Positions 31,651 to 40,061 of a stretch of 64,000 nt of DNA are shown here, one piece after another. Made by a program: the position numbers and the translations under genes. A model generated the notes under the pieces. It was not told the DNA's origin. It made no database searches and saw nothing but the letters and a program-made list of their open reading frames with translations. The stretch's first letter is position 1. Every line of letters begins with the position of its first letter. Origin of the DNA: Nonomuraea sp. NEAU-A123 (GTDB lineage: Bacteria > Actinomycetota > Actinomycetes > Streptosporangiales > Streptosporangiaceae); NCBI RefSeq assembly GCF_018603905.1, contig NZ_JAHFZZ010000028.1, positions 1 through 64,000 on the forward strand. Reading direction: 5' to 3'.

Positions 31651-32756
31651 CAAGCTTCTCCATCTGCGTTCGCCAGCAGCGCGCGGAACGCCGCCATGAT
31701 GTCCTCGACACTGCCGTGCGAAGTGAATCCGGCCGCGTTGTGATGGCCGCCGCCGCCCAGCGCGGCGCAGATCGAGCCGACGTCGACCGCGCCCTTGGAG
31801 CGGGTCGACACCTGCCAGGCTCCGTGATCGTCTTCCTTGAGCACTGCCGCCACCTCGGCCTCGTCAGTGCGCCGCACGATGTCGATGAGACCCTCCAGCT
31901 CCGCGTACGGCAGTCCGTACGCGGCCCGGTCTACCCGGGGGACGTACGTCCACACCAGGTGATCCTCCAGCGACACCCGGTCGAGCGCGGCGGCGAGCAC
32001 CTTGAGGTAGCCGAACGGAGAACGGTCCCACAGCTCACGGGCGATCTCGTCGGTGCGTAGCCCGGTGGCGACCAGCCGGGCGGCCATCTGGTGCACCTCG
32101 GGCGTGGTCGAGGAGTAGCGGAAGGAGCCGGTGTCGGTCACCAGCCCGGCGTACAGGCAGGTGGCGATGTCACGGTCCAGGCTGCCGCCGAGGCGGTAGA
32201 TCAGTTGCTCGGCCAGCACGGCCGTGGCGGCGACGTGCGGGTCGATGAGGCTGAGCGTGCCGAAGCCGGTGTTGGACAGGTGATGGTCGATCACGATGAC
32301 CTCGTGCGCCTTGGCCGTGTTGGCGCCCAGCAGGCCCAGCCGGTCGGGCGTCGAGGAGTCGAACGTGATCATCAACTCCGGCTCCGCCGGGACGTCGGCC
32401 GGCGGCACCAGCAGGTCCTGGCCGGGCAGGAAGTGCAGCAGGCGCGGCACGGCGAACTGCCGGTCGCCGAAGGAGGCGATGACCCGCTTGCCCAGGGCGC
32501 GCAGCACGGAGCCGGTGGCCAGCATCGAGCCGAGCGCGTCGCCGTCCGGCGACACGTGGCAGGCCAGCGCGATCTCGTCGGCCTTGCCGATCAGGTCCAG
32601 CGCGCGCCGCCAGGCGGCCTCGGGGATCACCGAGCCGGACGGCGGCAGGGCACCCTCCGGGCCGATGGGCGGCAGGGCCGGAGGGCGGCCCTGCCCCACC
32701 GAACCCGGATCCACGCGGGACGGGCGACCGGTTCTGTCACGCACGTCGGGCGTCAC
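31650..32756 (-). CDS. DHH-family phosphoesterase (NrnA-like nanoRNase/pAp phosphatase)
   Basis: The 368-residue protein has the DHH motifs: ACHVSPDGDALGS, the first metal-binding segment, FDSSTPD, VIVIDHHLSNTGFG, and LVTDTGSFRYSST. The DHHA1 domain ends with GGGGHHNAAGF. Relatives degrade nanoRNAs and dephosphorylate pAp. The first 45 residues are Pro/Gly-rich and probably disordered. It overlaps rbfA and truB, as usual in actinomycetes. Confidence 0.88.
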   Translation of the reverse strand: MTPDVRDRTGRPSRVDPGSVGQGRPPALPPIGPEGALPPSGSVIPEAAWRRALDLIGKADEIALACHVSPDGDALGSMLATGSVLRALGKRVIASFGDRQFAVPRLLHFLPGQDLLVPPADVPAEPELMITFDSSTPDRLGLLGANTAKAHEVIVIDHHLSNTGFGTLSLIDPHVAATAVLAEQLIYRLGGSLDRDIATCLYAGLVTDTGSFRYSSTTPEVHQMAARLVATGLRTDEIARELWDRSPFGYLKVLAAALDRVSLEDHLVWTYVPRVDRAAYGLPYAELEGLIDIVRRTDEAEVAAVLKEDDHGAWQVSTRSKGAVDVGSICAALGGGGHHNAAGFTSHGSVEDIMAAFRALLANADGEA

Positions 32757-33229
32757 GTCGCCGGCTGCCCATCCTCGTCAGCCTTGCCGTTGAGGTCCGG
32801 CTCGTCGTCCTCCTCCGGCTTGCGGTAGGGGTCCGGGTCGCCGGCGTAGGCCGCGCCCTCGGCCCTGCGGGCCACCTCGGCGTCCCTCGCCTTGGCCGCG
32901 TTGATCAGATCGTCGAGCTGGCGCGCGCTGTCGGGCAGCGGGTCGTGCTTGAACTCCAGCGTCGGTGTGAAGCGGACACCGGTCTGCCGGCCGACCTCGG
33001 AGCGGATGATGCCTCTAGCGCTCTCGAGGGCGGCCGCAGTGTCGGCCCGCTCGGCGTCGGAGCCGAACACCGTGTAGAAAACCGTCGCCTCACGCAGGTC
33101 CGCGGTGATGCGCGTGTCGGTCACGGTGACGAAGCCCAGGCGCGGGTCCTTGATCCGGCGCTCCAGCATCTCAGCGACGATCTGCTGGATGCGGTCGGCG
33201 AGCTTGCGCGCTCGTGCTGCATCCACCAT
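32753..33229 (-). CDS. rbfA: Ribosome-binding factor A
   Basis: RbfA helps the final maturation of the 30S subunit. The 158-residue protein carries the family core: ARARKLADRIQQIVAEMLERRIKDPRLGFVTVTDTRITADLREATVFYTVFG, the KH-like SARGIIRSEVGRQTGVRFTPTLEFKHD, and a charged C-terminal tail of about 40 residues. It overlaps the DHH gene by 4 bp. Confidence 0.95.
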   Translation of the reverse strand: MVDAARARKLADRIQQIVAEMLERRIKDPRLGFVTVTDTRITADLREATVFYTVFGSDAERADTAAALESARGIIRSEVGRQTGVRFTPTLEFKHDPLPDSARQLDDLINAAKARDAEVARRAEGAAYAGDPDPYRKPEEDDEPDLNGKADEDGQPAT

Positions 33230-33271
33230 GTTCGCTCCCCCTCACGCACGACCCGGAGGTCGTGCAGTCTT

Positions 33272-33571
33272 TCAGTCGTCTTCGTCGTGGAAAAGCCGAT
33301 GTCTGGCCGACAGCAACTCGATCTCGGGGCGGAAGGCCACCAGACGCTCGCAAGCATCCAATACCTCTTTGCAGTTGCCCGCCGAGGCCGAGACTACGGC
33401 GATGCCGACCTCCGCCCTGCGGTGCAGGTCGAGATGGCCGGTCTCGGCCACCGCGACGGCGGGAAAGCGTCTGTGCAACTCGGCGACCAGGGGTCGCACG
33501 ACGGAACGCTTCTGCTTCAGCGAATGTACGTCGCCGAGCAGGATGTCCAGGGTCAGAGCACCCACATACAT
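33272..33571 (-). CDS. DUF503 family protein
   Basis: The ATG at 33571 (MYVGALTLDILLGDVHSLKQKRSVV) gives 99 residues, the usual size. The family signature LKQKR and the mid-motif GHLDLHRRAEVGIAVVSASA are present. DUF503 proteins are found between infB and rbfA in many bacteria; their role is unknown, and a link to ribosome biogenesis is inferred from context. Confidence 0.9.
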   Translation of the reverse strand: MYVGALTLDILLGDVHSLKQKRSVVRPLVAELHRRFPAVAVAETGHLDLHRRAEVGIAVVSASAGNCKEVLDACERLVAFRPEIELLSARHRLFHDEDD

Positions 33572-33652
33572 CGTTGGTAACCACCGCTTGTCCTGGTGTG
33601 TGAAACGCACCCTGGCCCTGCTGCGGTGGAAAGCAGGCCCAGGCGTGCGAGA

Positions 33653-33681
33653 GGCGCCCGGCGGATGGTCCGCCGGGCGCC
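33653..33681. terminator. 12-bp perfect hairpin after infB
   Basis: GGCGCCCGGCGG (33653-33664) pairs perfectly with 33670-33681 around a 5-base loop. It begins 11 bp past the infB stop on the minus strand. No U tract follows, so it may reduce rather than end transcription into DUF503. Confidence 0.7.
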
Positions 33682-33691
33682 CGGCCGCATG

Positions 33692-36600
33692 TTATGCGCG
33701 CGGCTTCTCCCGCATCTCGAACGTCTCGACGACGTCGTCGATCCGGATGTCGTTGTAGCCGACCCCGATGCCGCACTCGAAGCCCTCACGGACCTCGGTC
33801 GCGTCGTCCTTGAAGCGACGCAGCGACGAAACGGTCAGGTTGTCGGCGATGACAACGCCATCGCGGATGATCCGGGCCTTGCTGTTGCGCACGATCGTCC
33901 CGGAGCGGACCAGCGAACCGGCGACGTTGCCGATCTTCGGCACCTTGAAGACCTCGCGGACTTCGGCGGTGCCCATCTGGACCTCTTCGAACTCGGGCTT
34001 GAGCATGCCCTTGAGCGCCGCTTCGATCTCTTCGATCGCCTGGTAGATGACCGAGTAGTAGCGGATGTCGACGCCCTCGCGCTCGGCCAGGTCGCGCGCC
34101 CGGGGCTCAGGCCGGACGTTGAAGCCGATGATGACCGCGTTGTCGTCGGCGACGGCCAGGTTGACGTCGTACTCGGTGATCGCACCGACGGCGCGGTGCA
34201 GGACACGGAGCCTGACCTCGTCGCCGACATCGATCTTGAGCAGTGCGTCTTCCAGGGCCTCCACCGAACCGGACACGTCGCCCTTGATGATGAGCTTGAG
34301 CTCATCGACGCGACCCTTCTCGAGGTTGCTGAACAGCTCCTCAAGGGTCAGGCGGCGGCTCGACTTCGCCATGTCGGCGCTGCGCTTGCGCGCCGCGCGC
34401 TGCTGGGCGATCTGGCGGGCCATCCGGTCGTCGGTGACGACGATGAAGTTGTCACCCGCGCCCGGCACGGCCGTCAGACCCATCACCAGGACCGGACGGG
34501 ACGGCGTGGCCTCTTCGACCAGGTCGCCGTTGTCGTCGAGCATCGCCCGGACACGGCCGTAGGCCTCGCCACAGACGATCGAGTCGCCGACGCGCAGCGT
34601 GCCGCGCTGGACCAGGACGGTCGCGGTCGGGCCGCGGCCCTTGTCGAGGTGCGCCTCGATCGCGATGCCCTGAGCGTCCATCGCCGGGTTGGCGCGCAGG
34701 TCGAGCTCGGCGTCCGCGGTGAGCAGGATGGCCTCGAGCAGCTGCTCGATGCCGGTCCCGTTCTTGGCGGAGATGTCGACGAACAGCGTCGAGCCGCCGA
34801 ACTCCTCCGCCACCAGGCCGTACTCGGTGAGCTGGGCACGGACCTTGTTGGGGTCGGCGCCCTCCTTGTCGACCTTGTTGACCGCGACCACGATCGGCAC
34901 GTCGGCCGCCTGGGCGTGGTTGAGAGCCTCGATCGTCTGCGGCTTCACACCGTCGTCGGCCGCGACCACCAGCACGGCGATGTCGGTCGCCTTGGCACCA
35001 CGGGCACGCATGGCGGTGAACGCCTCGTGACCCGGGGTGTCGATGAAGGTGACCTTGCGCTCTTCGCCCTCGTGCTCGGTGGAGACCTGGTAGGCGCCGA
35101 TGTGCTGGGTGATGCCACCCGCCTCGCGCGCCACCACGTTGGTCTTGCGGATGGCGTCGAGCAGCTTGGTCTTACCGTGGTCGACGTGACCCATGACGGT
35201 CACGACCGGCGGACGCGCGGCCAGGTCGGCCTCGTCGCCCTCATCCTCGCCGAACTCGATGTCGAAGGCCTCGAGAAGCTCGCGGTCCTCCTCCTCCGGG
35301 CTGACGACCTGGATGTTGTAGTCGAGCTCGGAGCCGAGCAGCTGCAGCGTCTCCTCGTTGACCGACTGGGTGGCCGTCACCATCTCGCCCAGGTGCAGCA
35401 TGATCTGCACCAGCGCGGCGGGGTTGGCACCGATCCGGTCGGCGAAGTCGGACAGCGACGCACCGCGCGGAAGGCGGATCGTCGCGCCGTTGCCACGAGC
35501 GACCTGCACGCCACCGATCGCCGGGGCCGACATGTTGTCGAACTCCTGGCGCCTCTGGCGCTTGGACTTGCGGCCACGCGTGGGACGGCCACCGGGGCGA
35601 CCGAACGCGCCCGCCGTGCCGCCACCGCGGCCACGACCGCCGCCACCGGGACGACCGGCGAAACCGCCGCCGCCACCGGGACCACCGGTGCTCGTGCCCG
35701 GACGACCGGCGCCACCGCCGCCACCGGGACGACCGGCGAAACCGCCGCCACCGCCACCGGGACGACCGCCGCCGCCACCGCCGCCAGGACGGCCACCGCC
35801 GCCACCGCCACCGGGACGACCGCCGCCGCCACCGCCACCGGGACGGCCACCGCCGCCACCGCCACCACCGGGACCGGCGGGACGGCCCTGCGGCATCATC
35901 ATCGGGTTGGGACGCGGACCGCCGGGACGGGGACCGCCCGCACCGGGACCGGGACGCGGACCTGCCGCACCGGGCGGACCAGGACGCGGGCCACCGGGAC
36001 GGGGACCGCCCTCGCCGCCACCGCGACCCTGCGGGGGACGCGGGCTCGCGCCGTCGCGCGGCGGACCGTCACGACGCTCGCGCTGCCCGGGACCGCCACT
36101 GGGGGCACCGTCACGGTTGCCACCGGGACGCGGCGGCCGGGACTGGCCCATGCCGCTGGCGTTGGAGGAGAACGGGTTGTTGCCCGGACGCGGGCCGCGC
36201 GGACCCGGCTTGGGACCGCCGGGACCGGGACGGGGACCGCCGCCGGACGGGGCGCCACCAGTGCGCGGAGCCGCCGGACCGCCGCCACCGGAGGGCGCGC
36301 CGGAACGCGCCGCGGGGCCGGGCTTGGGACCCGGACGAGCGGCGGGACCGGGACGCGGGCCCGGAGCGGGGGCGCCCGGAGCGGGCGCGGGACGGGTGCC
36401 GCTGTCGAAACGCGCCTGCGGGGCGCCGGACGTGTCGCCACGCTCGGCCTCAGGCTGCGGCTGGTGCGGCATCGGCACCGGCGGGCGCGATTGACCGCTG
36501 ACCGCGGGAGCCGGCGCCGGAGCCGGAGCGGGTGCCGGGGCAGGAGCCGCGGGACCCGGACGCGGACCGGGCTTGGGACCCGGACCCGGACGCGGAGTTG

Positions 36601-36877
36601 ATGTTGGGGTCGGCGCCTCCGCGACGCCGTTACCGGCCTGGCTGTCCGCCGGCCGGGGAGCAGCCCTTGGCGGCTGCGGCTTGGACGACGAACCGCCGCC
36701 CCTAGAGGACCCACCCTTAGATGCGCCCAAAGCTTCGGTGAGCCTGCGGACCACCGGCGCCTCGATGGTGGAGGACGCCGAACGGACGAACTCCCCCATC
36801 TCCTGGAGCTTGGCCATGACGACCTTGCTCTCTACGCCGAACTCCTTAGCGAGCTCGTATACCCGGACCTTCGCCAC
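33692..36877 (-). CDS. infB: Translation initiation factor IF-2
   Basis: IF-2 brings initiator tRNA to the ribosome. The 1061-residue protein has an N-terminal IF2_N domain, a long low-complexity Gly/Pro/Ala/Arg region (residues about 60-435), then the GTPase domain: G1 GHVDHGKTKLLD, G3 DTPGHEAF, G4 NKVDKEGAD and G5 DISAKNGTG. The remaining part holds domains II to IV. The N-terminal region contains many GGGGGGRPG-type blocks; this is long even for actinomycetes. It is followed by DUF503. Confidence 0.97.
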   Translation of the reverse strand: MAKVRVYELAKEFGVESKVVMAKLQEMGEFVRSASSTIEAPVVRRLTEALGASKGGSSRGGGSSSKPQPPRAAPRPADSQAGNGVAEAPTPTSTPRPGPGPKPGPRPGPAAPAPAPAPAPAPAPAVSGQSRPPVPMPHQPQPEAERGDTSGAPQARFDSGTRPAPAPGAPAPGPRPGPAARPGPKPGPAARSGAPSGGGGPAAPRTGGAPSGGGPRPGPGGPKPGPRGPRPGNNPFSSNASGMGQSRPPRPGGNRDGAPSGGPGQRERRDGPPRDGASPRPPQGRGGGEGGPRPGGPRPGPPGAAGPRPGPGAGGPRPGGPRPNPMMMPQGRPAGPGGGGGGGGRPGGGGGGGRPGGGGGGGRPGGGGGGGRPGGGGGGFAGRPGGGGGAGRPGTSTGGPGGGGGFAGRPGGGGRGRGGGTAGAFGRPGGRPTRGRKSKRQRRQEFDNMSAPAIGGVQVARGNGATIRLPRGASLSDFADRIGANPAALVQIMLHLGEMVTATQSVNEETLQLLGSELDYNIQVVSPEEEDRELLEAFDIEFGEDEGDEADLAARPPVVTVMGHVDHGKTKLLDAIRKTNVVAREAGGITQHIGAYQVSTEHEGEERKVTFIDTPGHEAFTAMRARGAKATDIAVLVVAADDGVKPQTIEALNHAQAADVPIVVAVNKVDKEGADPNKVRAQLTEYGLVAEEFGGSTLFVDISAKNGTGIEQLLEAILLTADAELDLRANPAMDAQGIAIEAHLDKGRGPTATVLVQRGTLRVGDSIVCGEAYGRVRAMLDDNGDLVEEATPSRPVLVMGLTAVPGAGDNFIVVTDDRMARQIAQQRAARKRSADMAKSSRRLTLEELFSNLEKGRVDELKLIIKGDVSGSVEALEDALLKIDVGDEVRLRVLHRAVGAITEYDVNLAVADDNAVIIGFNVRPEPRARDLAEREGVDIRYYSVIYQAIEEIEAALKGMLKPEFEEVQMGTAEVREVFKVPKIGNVAGSLVRSGTIVRNSKARIIRDGVVIADNLTVSSLRRFKDDATEVREGFECGIGVGYNDIRIDDVVETFEMREKPRA
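35636..35890 (-). repeat. Gly-rich tandem repeat inside infB
   Basis: Six or so copies of a short CCACCGCCGCCACC-type unit with GGACGACC or GGACGGCC spacers encode repeated GRPGGGGGG blocks. Units differ slightly, which suggests expansion by slippage. The surrounding part up to 36560 is also Pro/Gly/Arg-rich. Copy number probably varies between strains. Confidence 0.8.
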
Positions 36878-36989
36878 TGCACTCCCTTACTCGGCCCGGG
36901 AGGCTGGCTGTGCCGTCCGGACCGTCGCTACCTTGACGTCTTCATCGCCGCGTGCTCATCAGGCGCTCATAGCAATCTGACTCCGCCCA

Positions 36990-37304
36990 TCAACTCGGCG
37001 TCCTACATGACATTTCGTGGTTCTCCTTCTCCAGGTGCGCCCGCACTCGCGAGATGTCAAGCGGCCCCGGCACGCGGAACGCGCGCAGAAACGCTCGGCG
37101 ACGCTCGGCAAGCTCCAGACACCTCTCGGTCGGATGCAGTGACGCACCTCGACCAGGAAGCCGTCCTCGCAGGTCAGGGATCACGTGATCCTCGACCCGC
37201 ACCAAGCGGAGCAGGTCGGACTTAGCCGTACGGACCCTGCAGCCCACACAGGTGCGCTGTGGAGCCGCGTGGCCACCATATTCCAGCTTACCGTGTTGAC
37301 GCAT
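36990..37304 (-). CDS. YlxR family (RnpM-like) protein
   Basis: The 104-residue protein has the YlxR core RTCVGCRVRTAKSDLLRLVRVEDHVIPDLRGRLPGRGASLHPTERCLELAERRRAF. Members bind RNA; in Bacillus the RnpM relative modulates RNase P. It overlaps the nusA end by 17 bp and precedes infB, the standard order. A later start would also work, but the CVGC motif needs the region included here. Confidence 0.9.
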   Translation of the reverse strand: MRQHGKLEYGGHAAPQRTCVGCRVRTAKSDLLRLVRVEDHVIPDLRGRLPGRGASLHPTERCLELAERRRAFLRAFRVPGPLDISRVRAHLEKENHEMSCRTPS

Positions 37305-38292
37305 CTACGGAACCGGCAGCATCCTCGGCCTGGGTGTCAGGCCGGATGTCGATCCGCCATCCCGTGAGCCGGGCGGCAAGCCGGGCATTCTGCCCCTCTT
37401 TGCCGATGGCCAGGGAAAGCTGGTAGTCGGGCACGGTCACCCGCGCGACCCGGCCTTCGAGATCGAGGACCTCAACGTGGGAAACGCGGGCGGGCGACAG
37501 GGCATTCCCCACGAACTCGCCGGGGTCCTCTGACCAGTCGATGATGTCGATCTTCTCGCCGTGCAGCTCGGTCATCACGTTGCGCACGCGCGAGCCCATC
37601 GGGCCGATGCACGCGCCCTTGGCGTTGACGCCCTGCCTGCGCGACCTGACCGCGATCTTGGTGCGGTGACCGGCCTCGCGGGCCACGGCGGCGATCTCCA
37701 CCGTGCCGTCGGCGATCTCCGGCACCTCCAGCGCGAACAGCTTCTTGACCAGGCCGGGATGGGTGCGCGACAGCGTGACCGAGGGGCCCTTGTGTCCCTT
37801 CTTCACCTGCACGACGTAGGCGCGGATGCGCTCGCCGTGCACGTAGTCCTCGCCGGGCACCTGCTCGTTGTGCGGCAGCACGGCCTCGATCTTGCCGAGG
37901 TCGACCAGCACCACGCGCGGGTCCTTGCCCTGCTGGATCACGCCGGAGACCAGCTCGCCCTCGCGGCTGGCGAACTCGCCGAAGTTGATCTCGTCTTCGG
38001 CGTCGCGCAGCTGCTGCAGGATGACCTGCTTGGCGGTGGTCGCCGCGATCCGGCTGAAGTTGCCCGGCGTATCGTCGAACTCCCTGACGATCTCGCCCTC
38101 GTCGTCGAGCTCGGCGGCGAAGATGGTCACGTGCCCGCTCGACCTGTCGAGCTCCGCCCGCGCCTTGGGCGCGGCACCTTCGGTGCGGAAGTAAGCGATC
38201 AGTAGCGCGTCTTCTATCGCCTTGACGACCAGGTCGAAGGAGATGTCCTTCTCCCGCTCCAGGCTGCGCAGGACGCTCATGTCGATGTCCAC
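37288..38292 (-). CDS. nusA: Transcription termination/antitermination factor NusA
   Basis: The 334-residue protein has an N-terminal RNA polymerase-binding domain, an S1 domain (GELVSGVIQQGKDPRVVLVDLGKIEAVLP), and two KH domains (GACIGPMGSRVRNVMTELHGEKI and SLAIGKEGQNARLAARLTGWRIDI). It lacks the C-terminal acidic repeats of gamma-proteobacterial NusA, as expected in actinomycetes. It is between rimP and ylxR. Confidence 0.96.
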   Translation of the reverse strand: MDIDMSVLRSLEREKDISFDLVVKAIEDALLIAYFRTEGAAPKARAELDRSSGHVTIFAAELDDEGEIVREFDDTPGNFSRIAATTAKQVILQQLRDAEDEINFGEFASREGELVSGVIQQGKDPRVVLVDLGKIEAVLPHNEQVPGEDYVHGERIRAYVVQVKKGHKGPSVTLSRTHPGLVKKLFALEVPEIADGTVEIAAVAREAGHRTKIAVRSRRQGVNAKGACIGPMGSRVRNVMTELHGEKIDIIDWSEDPGEFVGNALSPARVSHVEVLDLEGRVARVTVPDYQLSLAIGKEGQNARLAARLTGWRIDIRPDTQAEDAAGSVDASTR

Positions 38293-38304
38293 GAGGCTTT
38301 CCCC

Positions 38305-38796
38305 TTAGCCTTCGTCGCCGTCGACGTCTTCGTCGTCGAACCGGCGGAACTCCACCTGCACCCGTCCACGGGTCAGGTCCTGATAGTCGAATCGGCGATC
38401 TGCGCCGTCGACGTCGAGCTCGACGCCGCTCTCGTCAGCGGAGCGCACTCGGCCCTCCACCACGGAACCATCTCTCATCTCGGCCTTCACCAGCCGCTTG
38501 GCCGCACGCCGCCAGTGACGCGGCTCGGTCAGCGGACGGTCGACGCCCGGCGAGGAGACTTCGAGCGTGTAGGCCGACTGGCCCATCGCGTTGGTGTCGT
38601 CGAGCGCCGCCGAGACGACCCGGCTGACGTCGGCCACGTCGTCGAGGCTCACGCCGCCGTCGCAGTCGACGATCACACGCAGCAGCCGGCGCTTGCCGGC
38701 CTGGGTGACCGTGACGTCCTCCAGATCGAGGCCCTCCGCGCTGACGACGGGCTCAAGGAGCTTCATCAGGTGGTCGCGGGGTGATGCGCTGCCCAT
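38305..38796 (-). CDS. rimP: Ribosome maturation factor RimP
   Basis: RimP assists 30S assembly. The 163-residue protein has LLEPVVSAEGLDLEDVTVTQAGKRRLLRVIVDCDGGVSLDDVADVSRVVSAALD and SAYTLEVSSPGVDRPLTEPRHWRRAAKRLVK, then a C-terminal SH3-like domain. It is the first gene of the rimP-nusA-ylxR-infB operon, so a promoter should lie between 38797 and 39016. Confidence 0.95.
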   Translation of the reverse strand: MGSASPRDHLMKLLEPVVSAEGLDLEDVTVTQAGKRRLLRVIVDCDGGVSLDDVADVSRVVSAALDDTNAMGQSAYTLEVSSPGVDRPLTEPRHWRRAAKRLVKAEMRDGSVVEGRVRSADESGVELDVDGADRRFDYQDLTRGRVQVEFRRFDDEDVDGDEG

Positions 38797-39016
38797 ATCG
38801 ACCTCCCTATTGTCATGTCTCAGCCGGGCGGACCTCGCCTCTGGCTCTCTCGCCGCCTGGCCGCTCAGCCAGCGACGACAGTTGACACCCTATCTGTACG
38901 AGGGCACGAAGAGAGCGCCACTCGGCACGGGCGAATGGCGAGCGTCGCCTGACATCGGGAGCGGGCGCAAGACCGTACGATGCTATCTGCGTTCCGTTTA
39001 CAGGAGGTCCCTGCCC

Positions 39017-39505
39017 GTGCGCCCGCGTTCCCTCTCACGGCGAGCCGTGCTGGCGGGCGGAGCGGCGGCCGCGGCCCTGTCGGGATGCGGCGCGTCCGAC
39101 GTCCCCCAGCCGTCGCCCACCCCGTCGGAGGATCCTGAGCAGGTGCTGCTGCGCCAGCTGATCGCCGACAAGGAACACACGATCGCTCTCTACTCCACGC
39201 TGATCGCGGCCGGTCAGACCAAGTTGACGCCGTTCCGTGACCGCCACCAGGCGCACCTCGGCGAGCTGCGCAAACGCCTGACCGGCGGCTCCCAGACGGC
39301 CTCGGCCGCTCCGGCGCCCCAGGGCTCTCAGACGGCCGCTCCGGCGCCCAAGACGTCGCTGTCGCGGCTGCGCGACGCTGAGCGCCGGTCGGCGGCGCTC
39401 CGCGTCCGTCAGCTCGCCGGCGTCTCGCCACAGTTGGCCCAGCTCATCGCCAGCATCGGCGCCTGCGAGGCCGCCCATGCCCTGGCCCTGCCGAGGTCGG
39501 CGTGA
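39017..39505 (+). CDS. Tat-type lipoprotein, partner of the DUF4439 protein
   Basis: The GTG at 39017 follows AGGAGG and starts VRPRSLSRRAVLAGGAAAAALSGC, a twin-arginine-like signal with a lipobox at Cys24. The 162-residue mature protein is helical, with RQLIADKEHTIALYSTLIAAGQTKLTPFRDRHQAHLGELRKRL near the middle and an Ala/Pro-rich linker. The pattern is that of a ferritin-like helix. It overlaps the following DUF4439 gene by 1 bp, so the two are coupled. Confidence 0.65.
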   Translation: MRPRSLSRRAVLAGGAAAAALSGCGASDVPQPSPTPSEDPEQVLLRQLIADKEHTIALYSTLIAAGQTKLTPFRDRHQAHLGELRKRLTGGSQTASAAPAPQGSQTAAPAPKTSLSRLRDAERRSAALRVRQLAGVSPQLAQLIASIGACEAAHALALPRSA

Positions 39506-39942
39506 TGACCGCCAGGACGCCGGCCGATGTGGAGAAGCTGCGTAAGGCGCTGGCGGCCGAGCACGCCGCGGTCTTCGCGTACGGGCTGATCGGCGCGCGC
39601 ACCACGGGCTCGCTGCGGTCGCGGGTCACGACGGCGTTCGACGCCCATCGGGCCAGGCGCGACCAGTTGCGCACCGCCATCACCGCCCGGGGCGGCACGC
39701 CGTCCGAGCCGGAGGCGGGCTACTCCCTGCCGGTCGTGCCGTCCACGGCGGCCGAGGCGATCCGCCTCGCGGTCTATGTGGAGACCGGCATCACGGCCGC
39801 CTATTTGGAGCTGGTGGCGTCGGACGACGCGTCGCTGCGCCACTACGCCGCTCTGGCCATGCAGGAGTCGGTGAGCCGCTCCTACAGCTTCCGCCCGGTG
39901 GTCGCCACGGCCTTCCCCGGCATGTCGCGGCCCACCGGATGA
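39505..39942 (+). CDS. DUF4439 ferritin-like protein
   Basis: The 145-residue protein is a four-helix ferritin-like domain of the DUF4439 type: LRKALAAEHAAVFAYGLIGA, RSRVTTAFDAHRARRDQLRTAI and AAEAIRLAVYVETGITAAYLELV. It lacks a signal peptide, unlike its coupled partner. Metal-binding glutamates of a ferritin are only partly present, so a catalytic role is doubtful. The start at 39505 overlaps the preceding stop as TGATG. Confidence 0.75.
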   Translation: MTARTPADVEKLRKALAAEHAAVFAYGLIGARTTGSLRSRVTTAFDAHRARRDQLRTAITARGGTPSEPEAGYSLPVVPSTAAEAIRLAVYVETGITAAYLELVASDDASLRHYAALAMQESVSRSYSFRPVVATAFPGMSRPTG

Positions 39943-39962
39943 GCGCCGCTCACCGGGCGCCG

Positions 39963-40061
39963 TGATGGCCGCTTCCAGCCAGCCGTGACGGGCGCGCCCC
40001 GCGCGCCGCTGGGCCGCTCGCCCCGCTGTGACGGCCGCTCACCGGCCCTTTGATGGCCGCT
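39963..40061. repeat. TGAYGGCCGCT short repeats between genes
   Basis: TGATGGCCGCT occurs at 39963 and 40051, and TGACGGCCGCT at 40029, in the 118-bp convergent gap. The last copy touches the stop of the ArsR-type gene. The gap also holds GCGCGCC words that can pair; no clear terminator is seen. Confidence 0.6.

Noticed and set aside
33596..36601. A 1001-codon plus-strand frame rich in Thr-Gly-Thr
   Set aside because: It is antisense to infB. The TGTAAT-like repeats only mirror the Gly-rich IF-2 region.
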